64,000 nt of DNA from Physcomitrium patens (taxonomy: Eukaryota; Streptophyta; Bryopsida; Funariales; Funariaceae): positions 7,499,164 through 7,563,163 of the forward strand of contig NC_037269.1 in the NCBI RefSeq assembly GCF_000002425.4, in the 5' to 3' direction. Position 1 is the stretch's first letter. Each line of letters opens with the position of its first letter. Below, one piece after another: positions 21,374 through 32,714 of the stretch. The notes beneath the pieces were generated by a model. That model was not told the DNA's origin. It saw only the letters and a list, made by a program, of their open reading frames with translations, and made no database searches. A program made the position numbers and the translations under genes.

Positions 21374-23766
21374 TTGATTTTATCTTTATTTTTTATGGAA
21401 AACGAAAATAAAAATTTTGAAGGATTTTTGGGAGAAATTTCTGGTGGGGAGTCTTCTAAAGGACAAGGTATGCACATGGATCCGTCTATTGCTAGTTTGT
21501 TTCAAGCCTTCTCATTGTCAATGCAGCAACAGCAAAGCAATGATCGAAAGGAAGCTTTGGCAACCAAAGCATTGCAAGCAGAGGTCAATAAAATTGATCA
21601 ATTTGATGGGAGGAATATTTCAAGGTATTTAAAATGTTATGTTCCTGAAATGGAATTAAATCGGGTTTCTGAGAAGAAAATGGTTGCACTATTTGGACTT
21701 GCCACGATATCGGAGATAAGGGACCACATTACATCGATTACGGATCGTTGTGGGAATTCATGGGAGGATTTTTTACATGCATTGAAAGACGAATATTTCT
21801 TGGAAGATGCTGATCGCGTTACTAAGAAGCTGTTTCTGGGATGGATTGAACGGCCCAATAAGAATTTGCAAGCAACAGAGCTACTAAGGGAATTTGAGAG
21901 GCAGTACTCTCAATTATCGAAGGTAGAAAAATTGATATTGGAGCCGAACAAAGTTGATCTATTTCTTCAAGCTGCTGATGGAGAATTGCAAGAGAAATTA
22001 GAACCCCTTCTTGAAGACAAAGAAGAAGATGAAGGATTGACAACGAAGTAGAAGAACGTTGAAGATGCGGTGGGGTTGCTTACAAAAAAAGAAAGGAAGA
22101 AGGATAGGAGTAATATTCCGAAAACAATACAAGCACCCAAAGCTCCACTACGTACTACACCACCGACAATGCCTACAGTTCAACCTTCGACATCCTTGTC
22201 AAAGAAAGCAGATATGGGTATAGAAGAAATTATATGAGGAATGCGAGATCTTCAAATCAAATTGGCAAGACTTGAAGAGAATACTTCTATAAACAATTCG
22301 AAGAATGTTTCAAAACAAGGATATGTACAAAGATGCATTTGGTGTGATGATGCTTCACACACTAGAAAAGATTGCAATGAATTTAATAATATGATATGGC
22401 AGGGAATTATTTGCTGGAAAGATGGGAAGATAGCATTGAAAGATAGGGAGGATCTTCTTCAAACCAATTTTGGCAAGGGAGGAATGAGAGCATTGGTTCA
22501 AGATTACCTAAAAGAGCATGAAACAGTAGCACGAGAAAGTGCAAGTTATGGTGCTAGAGTAGATGATGAAATTGGTGGAAGTACGGAAACTAGTGAGTTT
22601 TGGGCTTCTGCCGTTTCTACAATGCAAGAAGGGAAATTACCTCGAGAAGCGTTATTAAGAACTGCAGCTACAATACGAGGAAGAACAGGTTGGGAGGATC
22701 CCGTTGAGTCTCTTTCAGTTCATGCATATATTGCTAAGAGCCAACATGAAGCTTTGATGGAAGAAAAAAGACGAGGAAATTTTGATGATACTAGAGAAGG
22801 AAATTCTTTTAAGAGGCAAACTCGAGGAGACAAGGCTCGGGAGGCAACTTCACAAGAATTGCCTGTAAAGGATACCTCAGCATCATTGGGAGAAAAAACA
22901 ACGGAGACAAAAGATAAGGGCAAATCAATTGCTTATAAGCTACTTTCTCACATTGAAGCGGCAACAAATTTGAAAGGGGTGTTGGAAGAACGTATATTAA
23001 ACGCTAAGGTGGAATTCACATTGAAAGAAGTCTTGGGAATTGCAAAGAAGGAGTTTCATGATGTTATCATTGACAGCATTAAGCGAAAGAGGCAATTAAT
23101 GAGCGAAACTGGAATGAGTCATGCTATTGACGCAAGAATATGTAGAGATGAAGAAGAGGTTGATATTGGTTACAAGCAACCAACAAATGAAAAGAATGGG
23201 TATAATCAGCGAGTACGTTTCGAAGATTCTAGTGACAAGGAAATGGAAACTTTGAGCCATTATACTCGAAAGCATTGGGCAAGGGCAACTACTGAGGTAT
23301 TGGTGAAGGTAGGAGATATAGAAGAACCAATAGTTGCTTTGGTGGACCATGGTTCTGAAATAAATCTCATGTCTAAAGATCTTTATAAGAAGAAAAAATG
23401 GCCAATTGATATGGAACATGGATGGGCAATACGAGCAGGTAATAACACACAAGGCGAATTATATGGAGCTTGTCCAGATGTCAAAATTTGAGTGGGGATG
23501 TTGCTACGGAGCAACATTTCTTCGTTCAAGATACAACGTCTTATCCGTTGATTTTAGGACAACCTTATATCACGGCAACACGGATGGAAACAAAGGTACT
23601 TGACGATGGTTCTGCTTATGCAAGGGTACGGAGCGAAGATGGGAGGAAAGCTGTACAATTTCTAACAGTACCTCCTAACCATGAACGGAATCGAGATAGG
23701 TTGAGGGAGAAACCATTGCCAAAGATTGTTGAAGGATTTAAGGATTTTGGGGAGGTACCACTGTAA
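21374..23766 (+). pseudogene. GB gag-protease pseudogene
   Basis: The ATG at 21374 opens MENENKNFEGFLGE, followed by a gag core (QFDGRNISRYLKCYV). A complete zinc knuckle (C-I-W-C-D-D-A-S-H-T-R-K-D-C) lies near 22335-22375. A long linker rich in charged residues follows, then a protease segment with DHGSE (about 23345) and an ILGQPYITATR segment. Breaks relative to GA are TAG for Trp at 22049, TGA for Arg at 22237, and a one-base loss with a TGA near 23489. The last stop (23764-23766, after GEVPL) is shared with GA and probably native. The family role is capsid and maturation protease. Confidence 0.85.
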
Positions 23767-26700
23767 AGCGAGATTATGGAGGTACAAAAGAGGAGGTACT
23801 CTCGCGAGATGAAGGTGCCTTTGATGCGAGTTTTATTGGTATATTGGAAAATGGAAATATTATGTATAAGAAAGTTGATGATTTTAAAAGAAAAGAAAGA
23901 AAAAGATTATATGATATTGAAGGACAGTTACGCAAGATGGGTACATTGCAAGATGATGAGAGGATTTTGGGTGTTTATGAAGAAAATGGGCTGGAAGATT
24001 CATTGGAATTGATTACATCTATTGGGTTAGGGGATAATGATAAGATTGTTGAGATTCATTCGAGAGAGGTTTATACCATGCTTGAATCTTTTCAAGCACC
24101 AGAAGTCACAGTAGAGACGAGATATAAAACGGCAGATAAGAAGGTAAAGCCTGTTGCCGGACCATTACCAGAGGATTCTAAAGAACAAATGGGAGAAGCA
24201 TCAAAAGAAGCAAGTTTAAGAGATCCAATGAGTATTGGACATCAGTTTACCAAAGAGACTTTTGAAGAATTGAAGATTGATTCTGATGGTTCTTTATTGC
24301 TGGAGGAAATTACTTACTTCAAAAAGATGTTGGCTAAACAAGGTAGATCGTTTGCCTTCGAATCTCATGAAATTGGGTGTGTGGATCCAAATATTATAAC
24401 ACCTATGGTTATCTTCACTGTACCGCATGTACCTTGGAATCTAAGGCCGATTCCAGTACCGAGGGCACATTTACCTAAATTGGTGGAACTATTGAAAGAA
24501 AAGATAAAGATGAAAATATTAGAACCTTCATTTGCGCCGTATTCTAGTCGATGGTTTACGGTACCTAAGAAGAATGGGTCACTACGGTTTATTCAAGATA
24601 TGCAGCCGGTGAATGCTGTAACTGTCAGGAATGCAGGAATTGGACCTATTGTGGATGAATTTGCTGAGGCGTTTGCTGGAAGGGCGATCTATTCAATGGG
24701 TGATTTGTATTCAGGTTATGATCAATTTCAACTTGCCGAAGGAAGTAGAGATATGACAACGATGAGGACACCGCTTGGATTGGTTAGAATGTGCACTCTT
24801 CCTCAAGGCGCGACCAACTCAGTTGCGCATATGATGAATGGGATGAATAAGGTATTGAGAGATTTTATCCCGGAAAAGACTATGCCTTTTCTGGATGATG
24901 TTCCTATAAAAGGGTGCAAAGAAGGAGACAAGGATGAAACTTTAGATACGAGGGGGTGTCGCAGATATGTTGTTGATTATATACAAGATTGTGAAAAGAT
25001 TTTAACTCGGCTTGGAGAAGTTCATCTTACATTATCACGTATGAAGTCCGTATTTGGAGTGCGAGAGGTTTTAATTGTTGGACATTTATGCGGATCTTAT
25101 GGAAGAAAACCAGATTCGACTAAAGTTGATGCAATTGGAAGGATGAAAGAGGATTGTGGTTCTTTAACAGAGGTTCGCAGGTTTTTGGGTGCATGTGTAT
25201 TTTATCGAATCTGGATCCCTCATTTTGCTCACATAGCGGATCCATTATATGAACTGTTATGCAAGGGTTACCGATTTGAATGGGAAGAAAGGCATATTCA
25301 GGCAATGCAAAGATTGAAGAAATTATTGATGTCACCTCTAATATTGAGGAAGGTTGATTATAAGTGCAATAGACCAGTGATTCTTACTGTAGACGCTAGT
25401 CCAATTGCCGTTGGATGGGCTGTGGGTCAAGATGATTCGAATGGGAGTAGATTTGCAGTTCGATTTGGGGCTAAAGTTTTAAGTATTCGTCAGCGTGCAT
25501 ATTCGCAAGTCAAAAGAGAACTTTGGGGAGTCATTTCGGCTATGAAAGCTGAAAAGGACTATTTGATTGGGGCAGTAGTAGTAATTGAAACAGATTGCTT
25601 GCCATTGCTTGGAATGATTATTAACTGTTCAACGCCAGATATTGCAATGTTAAGATGGATTGCTTATATTAAGTCACTAAATCCAGAATTTAAGCATATC
25701 ACTGGAAAGGACAATTTAGTAGCAGACATGCTATCTCGAGCAAGATACGAGAGGGAGGACGAAATGGTTGAAGACATTGATGATGTCGGATTGAAATTCT
25801 ATTCAATATCAAATCTCAACAGAGAAGACAAGCTATTTCTTCAAGAATCTTATGAAGGAGAATTATTGGATATTGGTCATTATTTGAATACCTTGTCTAA
25901 GCAGGGGAATTGGTCTACAGAAAAATTCAAACAAATAAGAAAAAAAGCATATGGATTTTTACTTCGAGATGGATTCTTATGGAAGAGACCGAAGAAAGGA
26001 ATTGGGATGCCACAACGAGTGATAGGCAAAAGGGAAGAAAAACTAAAATTATTAAAGGAGTTTCATGATAGTTTATGGGTAGGGCATAGAGGAATCTGGG
26101 CTACTTTTGCTAAACTCAAGGAACGATATTGGTGGAAAAATATGTATCGAGATGTGCTCTCATTTGTAGAGTCATGTGAAATCTGTCAATCGTATTCTAA
26201 TATCCGACATCGAGATGGTCTTCATCCTACGTATCCTCTGGCTATTCATTTTAAATGGGTTGTTGATTTGATTATTATGCCGGTTGGGTTATGGCAGATG
26301 AGATATTTGGTTTTAGCTCGTGAAGATTTATCAAATCAAGTAGAAGGAAGAGCATTGAGGACAAAATCTACAGAGAGGATTTGTAGGTTTTTGCTTGAAG
26401 ATGTCATTTGCCGTTACGGGTGCGTAGGAAAAATCACTGCAGATCGTGGAGAATTAAATGCACAAGAAGCTCGTAAGTTCTTTGAAAGATGTGGAGTTAA
26501 ACTATCACTGACTACTGCTTATAATCCGGAAGGGAATGCGAAAAGCGAACGCGGTCACCCGTCGATTGTGAAAGCATTGGTTAAAGCTTGTAATGGGAAA
26601 GTTAAAGAGTGGCCACGGCTTTTGTCATTTGCATTATGGGCTGATTGAACAACACATAGTTCGGTGACAGGATATATGCCAATAGAACTTATGACAGGTC

Positions 26701-27242
26701 AAAAACCAATTATGCCGATTGAAGAAAAGGTACTTACTTGGAGTATGCTACCATGGGAAGATGGATTAACAAGAGAAGAACTTCTGGCTATTAGGATTCG
26801 ACAATTAGAGCAAAGAACGGAAGATGTCCAGATAGCATTGGAAAGGTTAAAAAGAACAAGATTACAAAACAAGGCGCGATTCGATAAGCAACATCGATTG
26901 AGACCAAAAGCAATCGAGGAAGGTGACTGGATACTTGTTTATGACAATAGTCTGGATAATCAACATAGTACTTTGCGGAAATTTTCAAAACGTTGGTTTG
27001 GACCATATGTTGTAACAACTGTTCATGATAATGCGACTTACTCATTACGGGAGTTAGATGGTACAAAATTGAAAATACCAATTGCAGGGAAGAGAGTAAA
27101 AATATTTAAACCAAGACACGCAGAGATGGATATGGAAGACCTTAATGAAGATACAGAGATTCCGCAGTAAGAAGATGAAAGTGATATGGATAATGAAGGT
27201 GACGAAGACGAACTAGACAAAGACGTAGGGGATATATTCTGA
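23742..27242 (+). pseudogene. GB pol pseudogene (RT, RNase H, integrase)
   Basis: The main open stretch is 23844-26648 (934 codons). RT has FTVPKKNGSLRFIQD, YSMGDLYSGYDQFQ and the catalytic FLDDVPIKG (about 24890), an F-L-D-D form of the usual Y-x-D-D. RNase H (VDASPIAVGWAVG) and integrase follow; the integrase has an HHCC finger (about 26060-26190), with DDE residues in VVDLIIMP, TADRGE and KSERGH. TGA at 26646 replaces an Arg codon and TAA near 27168 replaces a Gln codon; the last stop is at 27240. A GPY-like module and acidic tail end the protein, with no chromodomain. Pol lies in the -1 frame with a 25-base overlap with gag. Confidence 0.88.
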
Positions 27243-27289
27243 ATCAAACAGCAATTGGGTAGATTGGTGCATACCGGAGGATGCACAGG

Positions 27290-27304
27290 TTTAGAGGGGG
27301 TGGA
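27290..27304 (+). other. GB polypurine tract
   Basis: The purine-rich tttagagggggtgga abuts the 3' LTR. The GA counterpart on the minus strand is at 7027-7040. Confidence 0.65.
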
Positions 27305-28706
27305 TGTCGTGTTGTAACACGAGTATACAGTGAAAATAAAAAGAAAGGGGAATTTTATTAATATTCAGTTACCTCAAATATTGGGAGCATCGACCAACTC
27401 CAATACAAACACTGAGTTATCAGGTTCAGTGACTCCGTTACAGTCAGCCGGGGCATACTGGAATGCCCCGTTCGATTCCAATAACGGGAGTCAGCAGGAA
27501 GAGAAGGACCAATTCACACGACGGGTTCGAGGAGCCAATTGGATCCAATTTCGATAATCCAATCCGGGTCCTCTTACCCAATATGAGACCTGTATTGGTG
27601 GGGCAACCTAATGTAGTCTAGTTACGAGAAATCCAGGTCTTACTACGGGTCTTAGCCAATCTGACGCGAGGACCAATTGGACCCAATTACGGGAACATCC
27701 AGGTTACTACGGGCATCCTTCCCAATATAGGACCTGAATTGGTCGGGCGACTCAATGTGGTCCCGATTACGGGGTTCGATTCTGTTTCAGGCTGTCCTGT
27801 TCTCTGTGCCGTCTCAGGGAACGATGTTTTCGGTAAATAGATTTCTTAAAGGTAAAAACGGAGGAGAAAGCTTGGCGGCGAGAGCCAATTTCGAATCCAA
27901 GTTGAGGTGAGAGCTAATTTCGGATCCAAGCTTGAGGTGGGAGCCAATTCCGGATCTAAGATGGAAGATTGAAGAAATTCAGAGGATAAGGTTAGGGGGG
28001 ATATAGTTTTGGAGTGGTGGGGGGTTTTTTTTTTTTTTTTTTTAAAGGGGAAATCGGGGGGGGAAGCGAGTTTTTTTTTCAGGCTTCTGCAAGGTTACCA
28101 GTTCGGGTTTCATTGGGGGTTTTTTTTGAAGATCAAGGGAATTAGAGAGAGGAGTTTCATGCTTCGGGTCGGGGAAGGAAAGACATAGAATTTGGATTTT
28201 TCTTCTTCATAGAGTTTTGGGAAGATTGAGGCAATCGCGGCTGAAGTCAGTGTTGTAATGGTGAATCGGGATTTTTAAATAAAGTGGGTTTGAATACTCT
28301 TGACTGTTTTGTAAAATCGAGTTACGTCTGTGATTGAAGGATTAAAGGGGTGTCTATAGGATTGAATATGCGGAGTGAATGAAGTTTATTGGGTTAATCT
28401 AACAGGACAGTCAGTGGATACAAGATCTTAAGTACAAAGGGGTATTGAAGATTAACAGTTTGGGTTGTTCGGAGTTCTCTGTAACGTCTAGAGACCTATC
28501 GGTTGGGAAAAAAAAAAAAAAAAAAAAAAAAAGACTTCGACAAGCAGTCGAAGAGTATCCGTATAGATTTACGGTACATTGTTGCAGTCGTTTATATTCC
28601 AGCAGTCAAAAACTGATAGACTGCTTGACTATCGGTGAATCTCCATACTACCTTCTACAGCCAGACGCCCGGCGCGTTCTCGAGCAGGAAAGCACGTAAT
28701 ACGACA
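27305..28706 (+). repeat. GB 3' LTR (1402 bp)
   Basis: It is colinear with the 5' LTR with few substitutions, mostly G/A and C/T, and shorter homopolymers. It ends TAATACGACA followed by the ccgg target copy and the GA LTR remainder. Confidence 0.9.
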
Positions 28707-28710
28707 CCGG

Positions 28711-29187
28711 AACAGCACAAAGGACGGAATAGTCTGAAACAAAATCGGAGCCCCGTAATCGGGACCACATTGTGTCGCCCGACCAATTCAGGTCTCATAT
28801 TGGCTAAGAGGCCCGTAATAAGACTTGGATGTTCTCGTAATTGGACCACATTGGGTTGCCCGACCAAGTCAGGTCTCATATTGGGTAAAAGGCCCATAAT
28901 AGGACCTGGATTGGATGTCTTGAAATTGGATCCAATTGACTCTTCGAACCAGGCTCACCCGTCGTTGAATTGGTCCTTTCCTTTTCTACTGACTCTCGTT
29001 ATTGGACTCGAATGGAGCATTTCGTTACTGGTAAGTGTGCCCTGACCGACTGTGACAGGATGTCTGAACTAGCTCCCGAATATCGGCACTGGAATCGGTC
29101 GTTGCTCCCAATATTCGAGGTAACTGAATATTAATAAAAGTCCCCTTTCTTTATATTTTCACGGTATACTCGTTTTACAATACGACA
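28711..29187 (-). repeat. GA 5' LTR, segment 3 of 3
   Basis: It resumes after GB at aacagcacaaagg, matches the GA 3' LTR from about 6550 to 7026, and ends in TACGACA. The three segments add up to the same length as the intact 3' LTR (1227 bases). Confidence 0.85.
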
Positions 29188-29841
29188 CCGTTATAGCATG
29201 TCTTTATCCATATTCAATTTTAAGATCACTTATCGATCCAAAAAACAACAAGATCTATCAGACGTTCTTTCTAGATGCTCTTATCTTGCATCAAAAGAAC
29301 GAGATATATCTTTAGATCAATAAAGAATAATCCTCTTGAAGCTTGAGCATTTTCATCTTCGAGCAATAAAATCAACATTGACTATTGATTTAACCTTTGT
29401 CAAGAAAATTCAATCAAGTATGTCCTTTGATCCTCTTATTTATGATATCAAGAATACTTCTTTTAAGTCTTATGACACTTCAAAGCTTGAATTCAAGAAC
29501 AACCTACTATATTTTCAAGATTGCATATATATTCAAAAAGGTGAGGCATGATAACGTGTCCTTCATGCTCATCATGATTTTTCAATAGCTAGACATTTTA
29601 GATACAGTAAGATTTTGGAGCTAATATGAAGAGATTTTTGGCGACCTCAAATGTAGAAGGCAGTCAAAGACTTTGTGCAATCATGCGATACTTGTTCAAG
29701 ATTCAAAACTCCTCGCCATCCACCTTATGGACTGCTTCAACCATTACCTATTCCAAAACAACCATGGTCTTTTGTTTCTATGGATTTTATTACGGATCTT
29801 CCAGTCTCAGGTTTATATGATTCCATATTTGTAATCGTAGA
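29188..29841 (+). pseudogene. CVold pol, second part (end of RNase H, integrase)
   Basis: The reading resumes after GA with the same segment as in CV1: FNFKITYRSKKQQDLSDVLSR, then an integrase finger (H...CDTCSRFKTPRHPPYG) and the first catalytic Asp block (MDFITDLPVSG...FVIVDR). It stops at 29841, where a solo LTR is inserted. It is heavily AT-shifted, with several stops. Confidence 0.85.
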
Positions 29842-29845
29842 TCGT

Positions 29846-31096
29846 TGTTGGAATAGAGAGAGTTTGCTTTAAGAAAGCACTAGGCTTTTGGCTACCACTA
29901 AATGCTCAATCAAGTTTAAGATATAAAAGTACTAAGTTTATATATATAACATTTTTTCTTTTATCACAATAACATCAATACATAAGCCAAGTACCAAAAA
30001 CAAACACCCAAATGTATGATAAAGTATCTTAAAACCTTATATATCCTTATGAAAAAAAAATTTCAAACTTCAATAGTTCATATCTCATGATAGGACCATC
30101 CAAATAATCCTAAATTTTATATAAAATATTGATATATTTTCAAAAGCCACCACAAAAATATTCAACTACAAATTCATTACGGATCTTGAGATATCACCAA
30201 AATCCTAATAGTAGCTTTAAACCCTAGCTTATATACACCTACATGTAATTTCCTCCTTATCTCACAAAATAAGTATTAAAATACCATGAAACTATCATTT
30301 ATAGCTTCTTAACCTAATAACTCACACTTATATAAATTTTGAGCCAAAAATTCGTCTTGAAACTCAAGATATGGCTCCAACCATTACTATCAACAAAATG
30401 ACTCACTTACTACCTTTGAATTACATGTGCTATCTTCAATGCCCTATAAGTCCTTTATCTAGACTTAGAATTCATCAAATAGTATATGTAAAGTATAATT
30501 AAGAAAATATTCTTTCCAATTCTAATTTTTTATTTTTTATTGCTCTCTGTACGCATATGTTATGCTTCAAAGAAAGACAATAGATTCAAATTTGACACCT
30601 TAACTTTGAACACCTATATCTCCTTTACAAAAACTCGAAATTATACAAATTCTTCACCCAAATTATATCCAAAACCCTGAACTTGCTGATCCTAGCTTTC
30701 AAAGCTCAAATGACTTTGAAAAAAAAACCCTAATCCCTAATAAGGCCTTGGGTAACCTCCTTAAAGCCCATTGCGCATAGCCTTCGACCAATAGGAATGA
30801 AGTTTTCAATTCCTTGCCTTCATCCAACCATACCTTCCTTTCATCCCATCCAATAAGCTTCCTAATAGTTTAGACTTTTATCTTTAGACTCCAACCTTCT
30901 CTTAATTTTTATTCTAAATATCTAAATCCTACATAATATAAATACTATAATCAAAATAAATAAATTTCCAAATAAATTTTCTTATATCAATTTTTTTAAA
31001 ATTTATTTACTAACCACTCTAATCTATATCAAGACTTACAAATATATTGTATATCTTAATTAATTTTTACATACTATAAGCAATTATAATATGACA
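29846..31096. mobile_element. Solo LTR (1251 bp) inside CVold integrase
   Basis: It starts TGTTGGAATAGAGAG and ends AATATGACA; it is a diverged copy of the solo LTR at 630-1856. Flanking four-base sequences are tcgt (29842-29845) and tcac (31097-31100), which fit one duplicated tcgc site after a C-to-T change in one copy and a G-to-A change in the other. Removal rejoins the integrase segment VDR to MAHFVLC, as in CV1. Confidence 0.75.
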
Positions 31097-31461
31097 TCAC
31101 TTCATTAAAATGGCACATTTTGTACTATGTACAAAATCTATTTTAGATGAAGAAACAGCTAAGCTTTTTATTGACAATATCTATCACTATTATGGATTAC
31201 CAAAGGATATTATATTGGATAGGAAGATTCAATTTGTATTAAAATTTTAGAAAACCTTATTTAAGATTCTAAAGGTGGATATAAAGCTTTCTTTGGCTTT
31301 TCAAGAAAGATTCAAGGCGGTGCTAAAATAGGTTGGAATAACTTATTCATTGGCACAGATATGATATAAATGAACGCACATGGGAACCATCAAAGAAACT
31401 TACAAATACAGCAAAGAAAGTTGAAGCTTTTCATCAATAAAATCCATCAAAACTAAGATGA
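31097..31461 (+). pseudogene. CVold pol, third part (integrase core, deletion, chromodomain)
   Basis: The integrase continues (MAHFVLCTKS, YHYYGLPKDIILD, ILKVDIKLSLAF). Sequence then jumps at about 31305-31320 straight to the chromodomain tail (LIHWHRYDINERTWEPSK), so roughly 550 bases equivalent to CV1 18040-18650 are deleted. Trp is retained where CV1 has TGA, which shows the CV1 stop is a mutation. Confidence 0.8.
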
Positions 31462-31563
31462 AGAATAGCAAATCTTTGCTTTAAAAGAAACAAGATCAAA
31501 AAAAGATAACATTCTACCTTCTATCTTTTTTTCTACTTTGTGTATATTTATGATGTTAAAGAG

Positions 31564-32133
31564 ATGGAAAACCAACAACTAGTAGATTCAATTCAAGAGC
31601 TTTCATTTACAGACTTACCAGATGAGACATTGCGATTGTTACAACCTTCTAAATAACAAAATTAAGATGAAGATCCTCAAGAACGACTTGTCTTTCCTTA
31701 AATAGATGGCAAGATATAACGTATTTGATATCATGACCTTAGAAGAGACTCCTACTATTTGGTGATTTTATTAGAAGTAGGAACAATTCTTGATGGTGTT
31801 TCAAATGTTTTATTTGAAGGAAGTTATGAAGGCCTCAACAATGACCAAATAATAGTACGAATAGATGAAAAAATAGAATGTGTTTGGTATCACGACCTTA
31901 AAAGAGACTCGTGATATTTAGTAATTTTATTAAAGATAGGAACAACTCCTCATAATATTACAAATATTTTGTTTGAAGGAAGTTATGAAGGCCTCAACAA
32001 TGATCAAATAACAAGGCAATCTTCTTGCCTTAGTATGAGAGACTATCGATGGCTGAGAGGACCTATCAACCATCTTCAAAGAAAACAAAGTTCAGAATAT
32101 ATGAAAAATATAATTTGTCGCATCAACACATGA
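31564..32133 (+). pseudogene. CVold third ORF, decayed, with internal 53-codon duplication
   Basis: From ATG at 31564 one frame runs 190 codons without any frameshift. Internal stops are TAA or TGA of the kind that C-to-T or G-to-A decay produces from CAA, CGA and TGG. The C-terminal part matches the CV1 third ORF (YRWLRGPINHLQRKQSSEY; YLVILLEVGTILDG). A 159-base unit (31732-31890 and 31891-32049, starting YHDLRRDS or YHDLKRDS and including LFEGSYEGLNND) is present twice in tandem. CV1 has only one such region. No known domain recognised. Confidence 0.6.
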
Positions 32134-32174
32134 TGATCGCTCCTCATGGATCTTGTTTCTAGAAGAAAAGATAA

Positions 32175-32714
32175 TATCATGGATATGCATATGTATTCTA
32201 ATAAATATCTTTATAATTAAGTAGAAGTAGATAAAAAAAGATAAAAATAAATTAATTTCATAATATCTTCTAGAGAAGCTTCTTAAAAGCTTCATAGATG
32301 CTACTTTGACTTTATATATATCTGTAGTTGATTGGTAGGTTAGAAACTTTGTCAACAAATTAATCACATGTTGATAGCTTACAAAACAAGCTAACTATGT
32401 GGCGCACATATAAAAAACTTTTCTTACAAGTTAAGATATGTGTCTTGTAAAGTCAATACGTTTTTGAGGTCCAATTGGACATTGCTACATAGCTCCTAAT
32501 TAAGAATATATATAGAGGCAAAAATAAAGCCTTCTTCATTCTTATCAATGCCTTTCTAGTCTTTAGTCTTCTTTCAAGACTTTCTAGTATTCTTGTTTTT
32601 GGTAAAAGCCTTTTTAGTTCAATATTATATCATCTTAGAATGACTTATTAGTTCCTTTCAATGATACTAGAATGTATTGAGGATTTTTTTTCTTCAAGAT
32701 TCATATCCTTAATA
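32175..32714 (+). repeat. CVold 3' LTR
   Basis: It is preceded by the decayed polypurine tract agaagaaaagataa. It begins tatcatggatatgc (CV1: tgtcatggacatac) and ends atccttaata (CV1: gtccgtgaca). It keeps the TATA-like aatatatatagagg and the aagccttcttcattcttatc block seen in the other old copies. Confidence 0.75.

Larger units (their letters stand above)
19911..28706 (+). mobile_element. Plus-strand Ty3/Gypsy element GB (8796 bp), TSD ccgg
   Basis: GB belongs to the GA family in the opposite orientation. LTRs are 19911-21322 and 27305-28706 and are nearly identical. The four-base duplication is ccgg (19907-19910 and 28707-28710). The empty site is seen in the GA 3' LTR as ttttcggaac near 6550. 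The internal order is primer site (21327), gag-protease, pol, then a polypurine tract (about 27290-27304). It is the youngest-looking insertion here together with CV1, yet its ORFs already carry several nonsense changes. Confidence 0.9.
5800..29187 (-). mobile_element. Minus-strand Ty3/Gypsy element GA with nested insertions, TSD ccgt
   Basis: Ends are TG...CA and the target duplication is ccgt (5796-5799 and 29188-29191). Removing the block restores a 24-base stretch that aligns without gaps to the RNase H region of CV1, so the insertion site is certain. The layout, read on the minus strand, is 5' LTR (three pieces between 29187 and 13007), primer site, gag-protease, pol, polypurine tract near 7027, and 3' LTR (7026-5800). 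CV1 and GB lie inside the 5' LTR. Without them the element is about 8.4 kb. It is the same family as GB, but older and more mutated. Confidence 0.9.
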
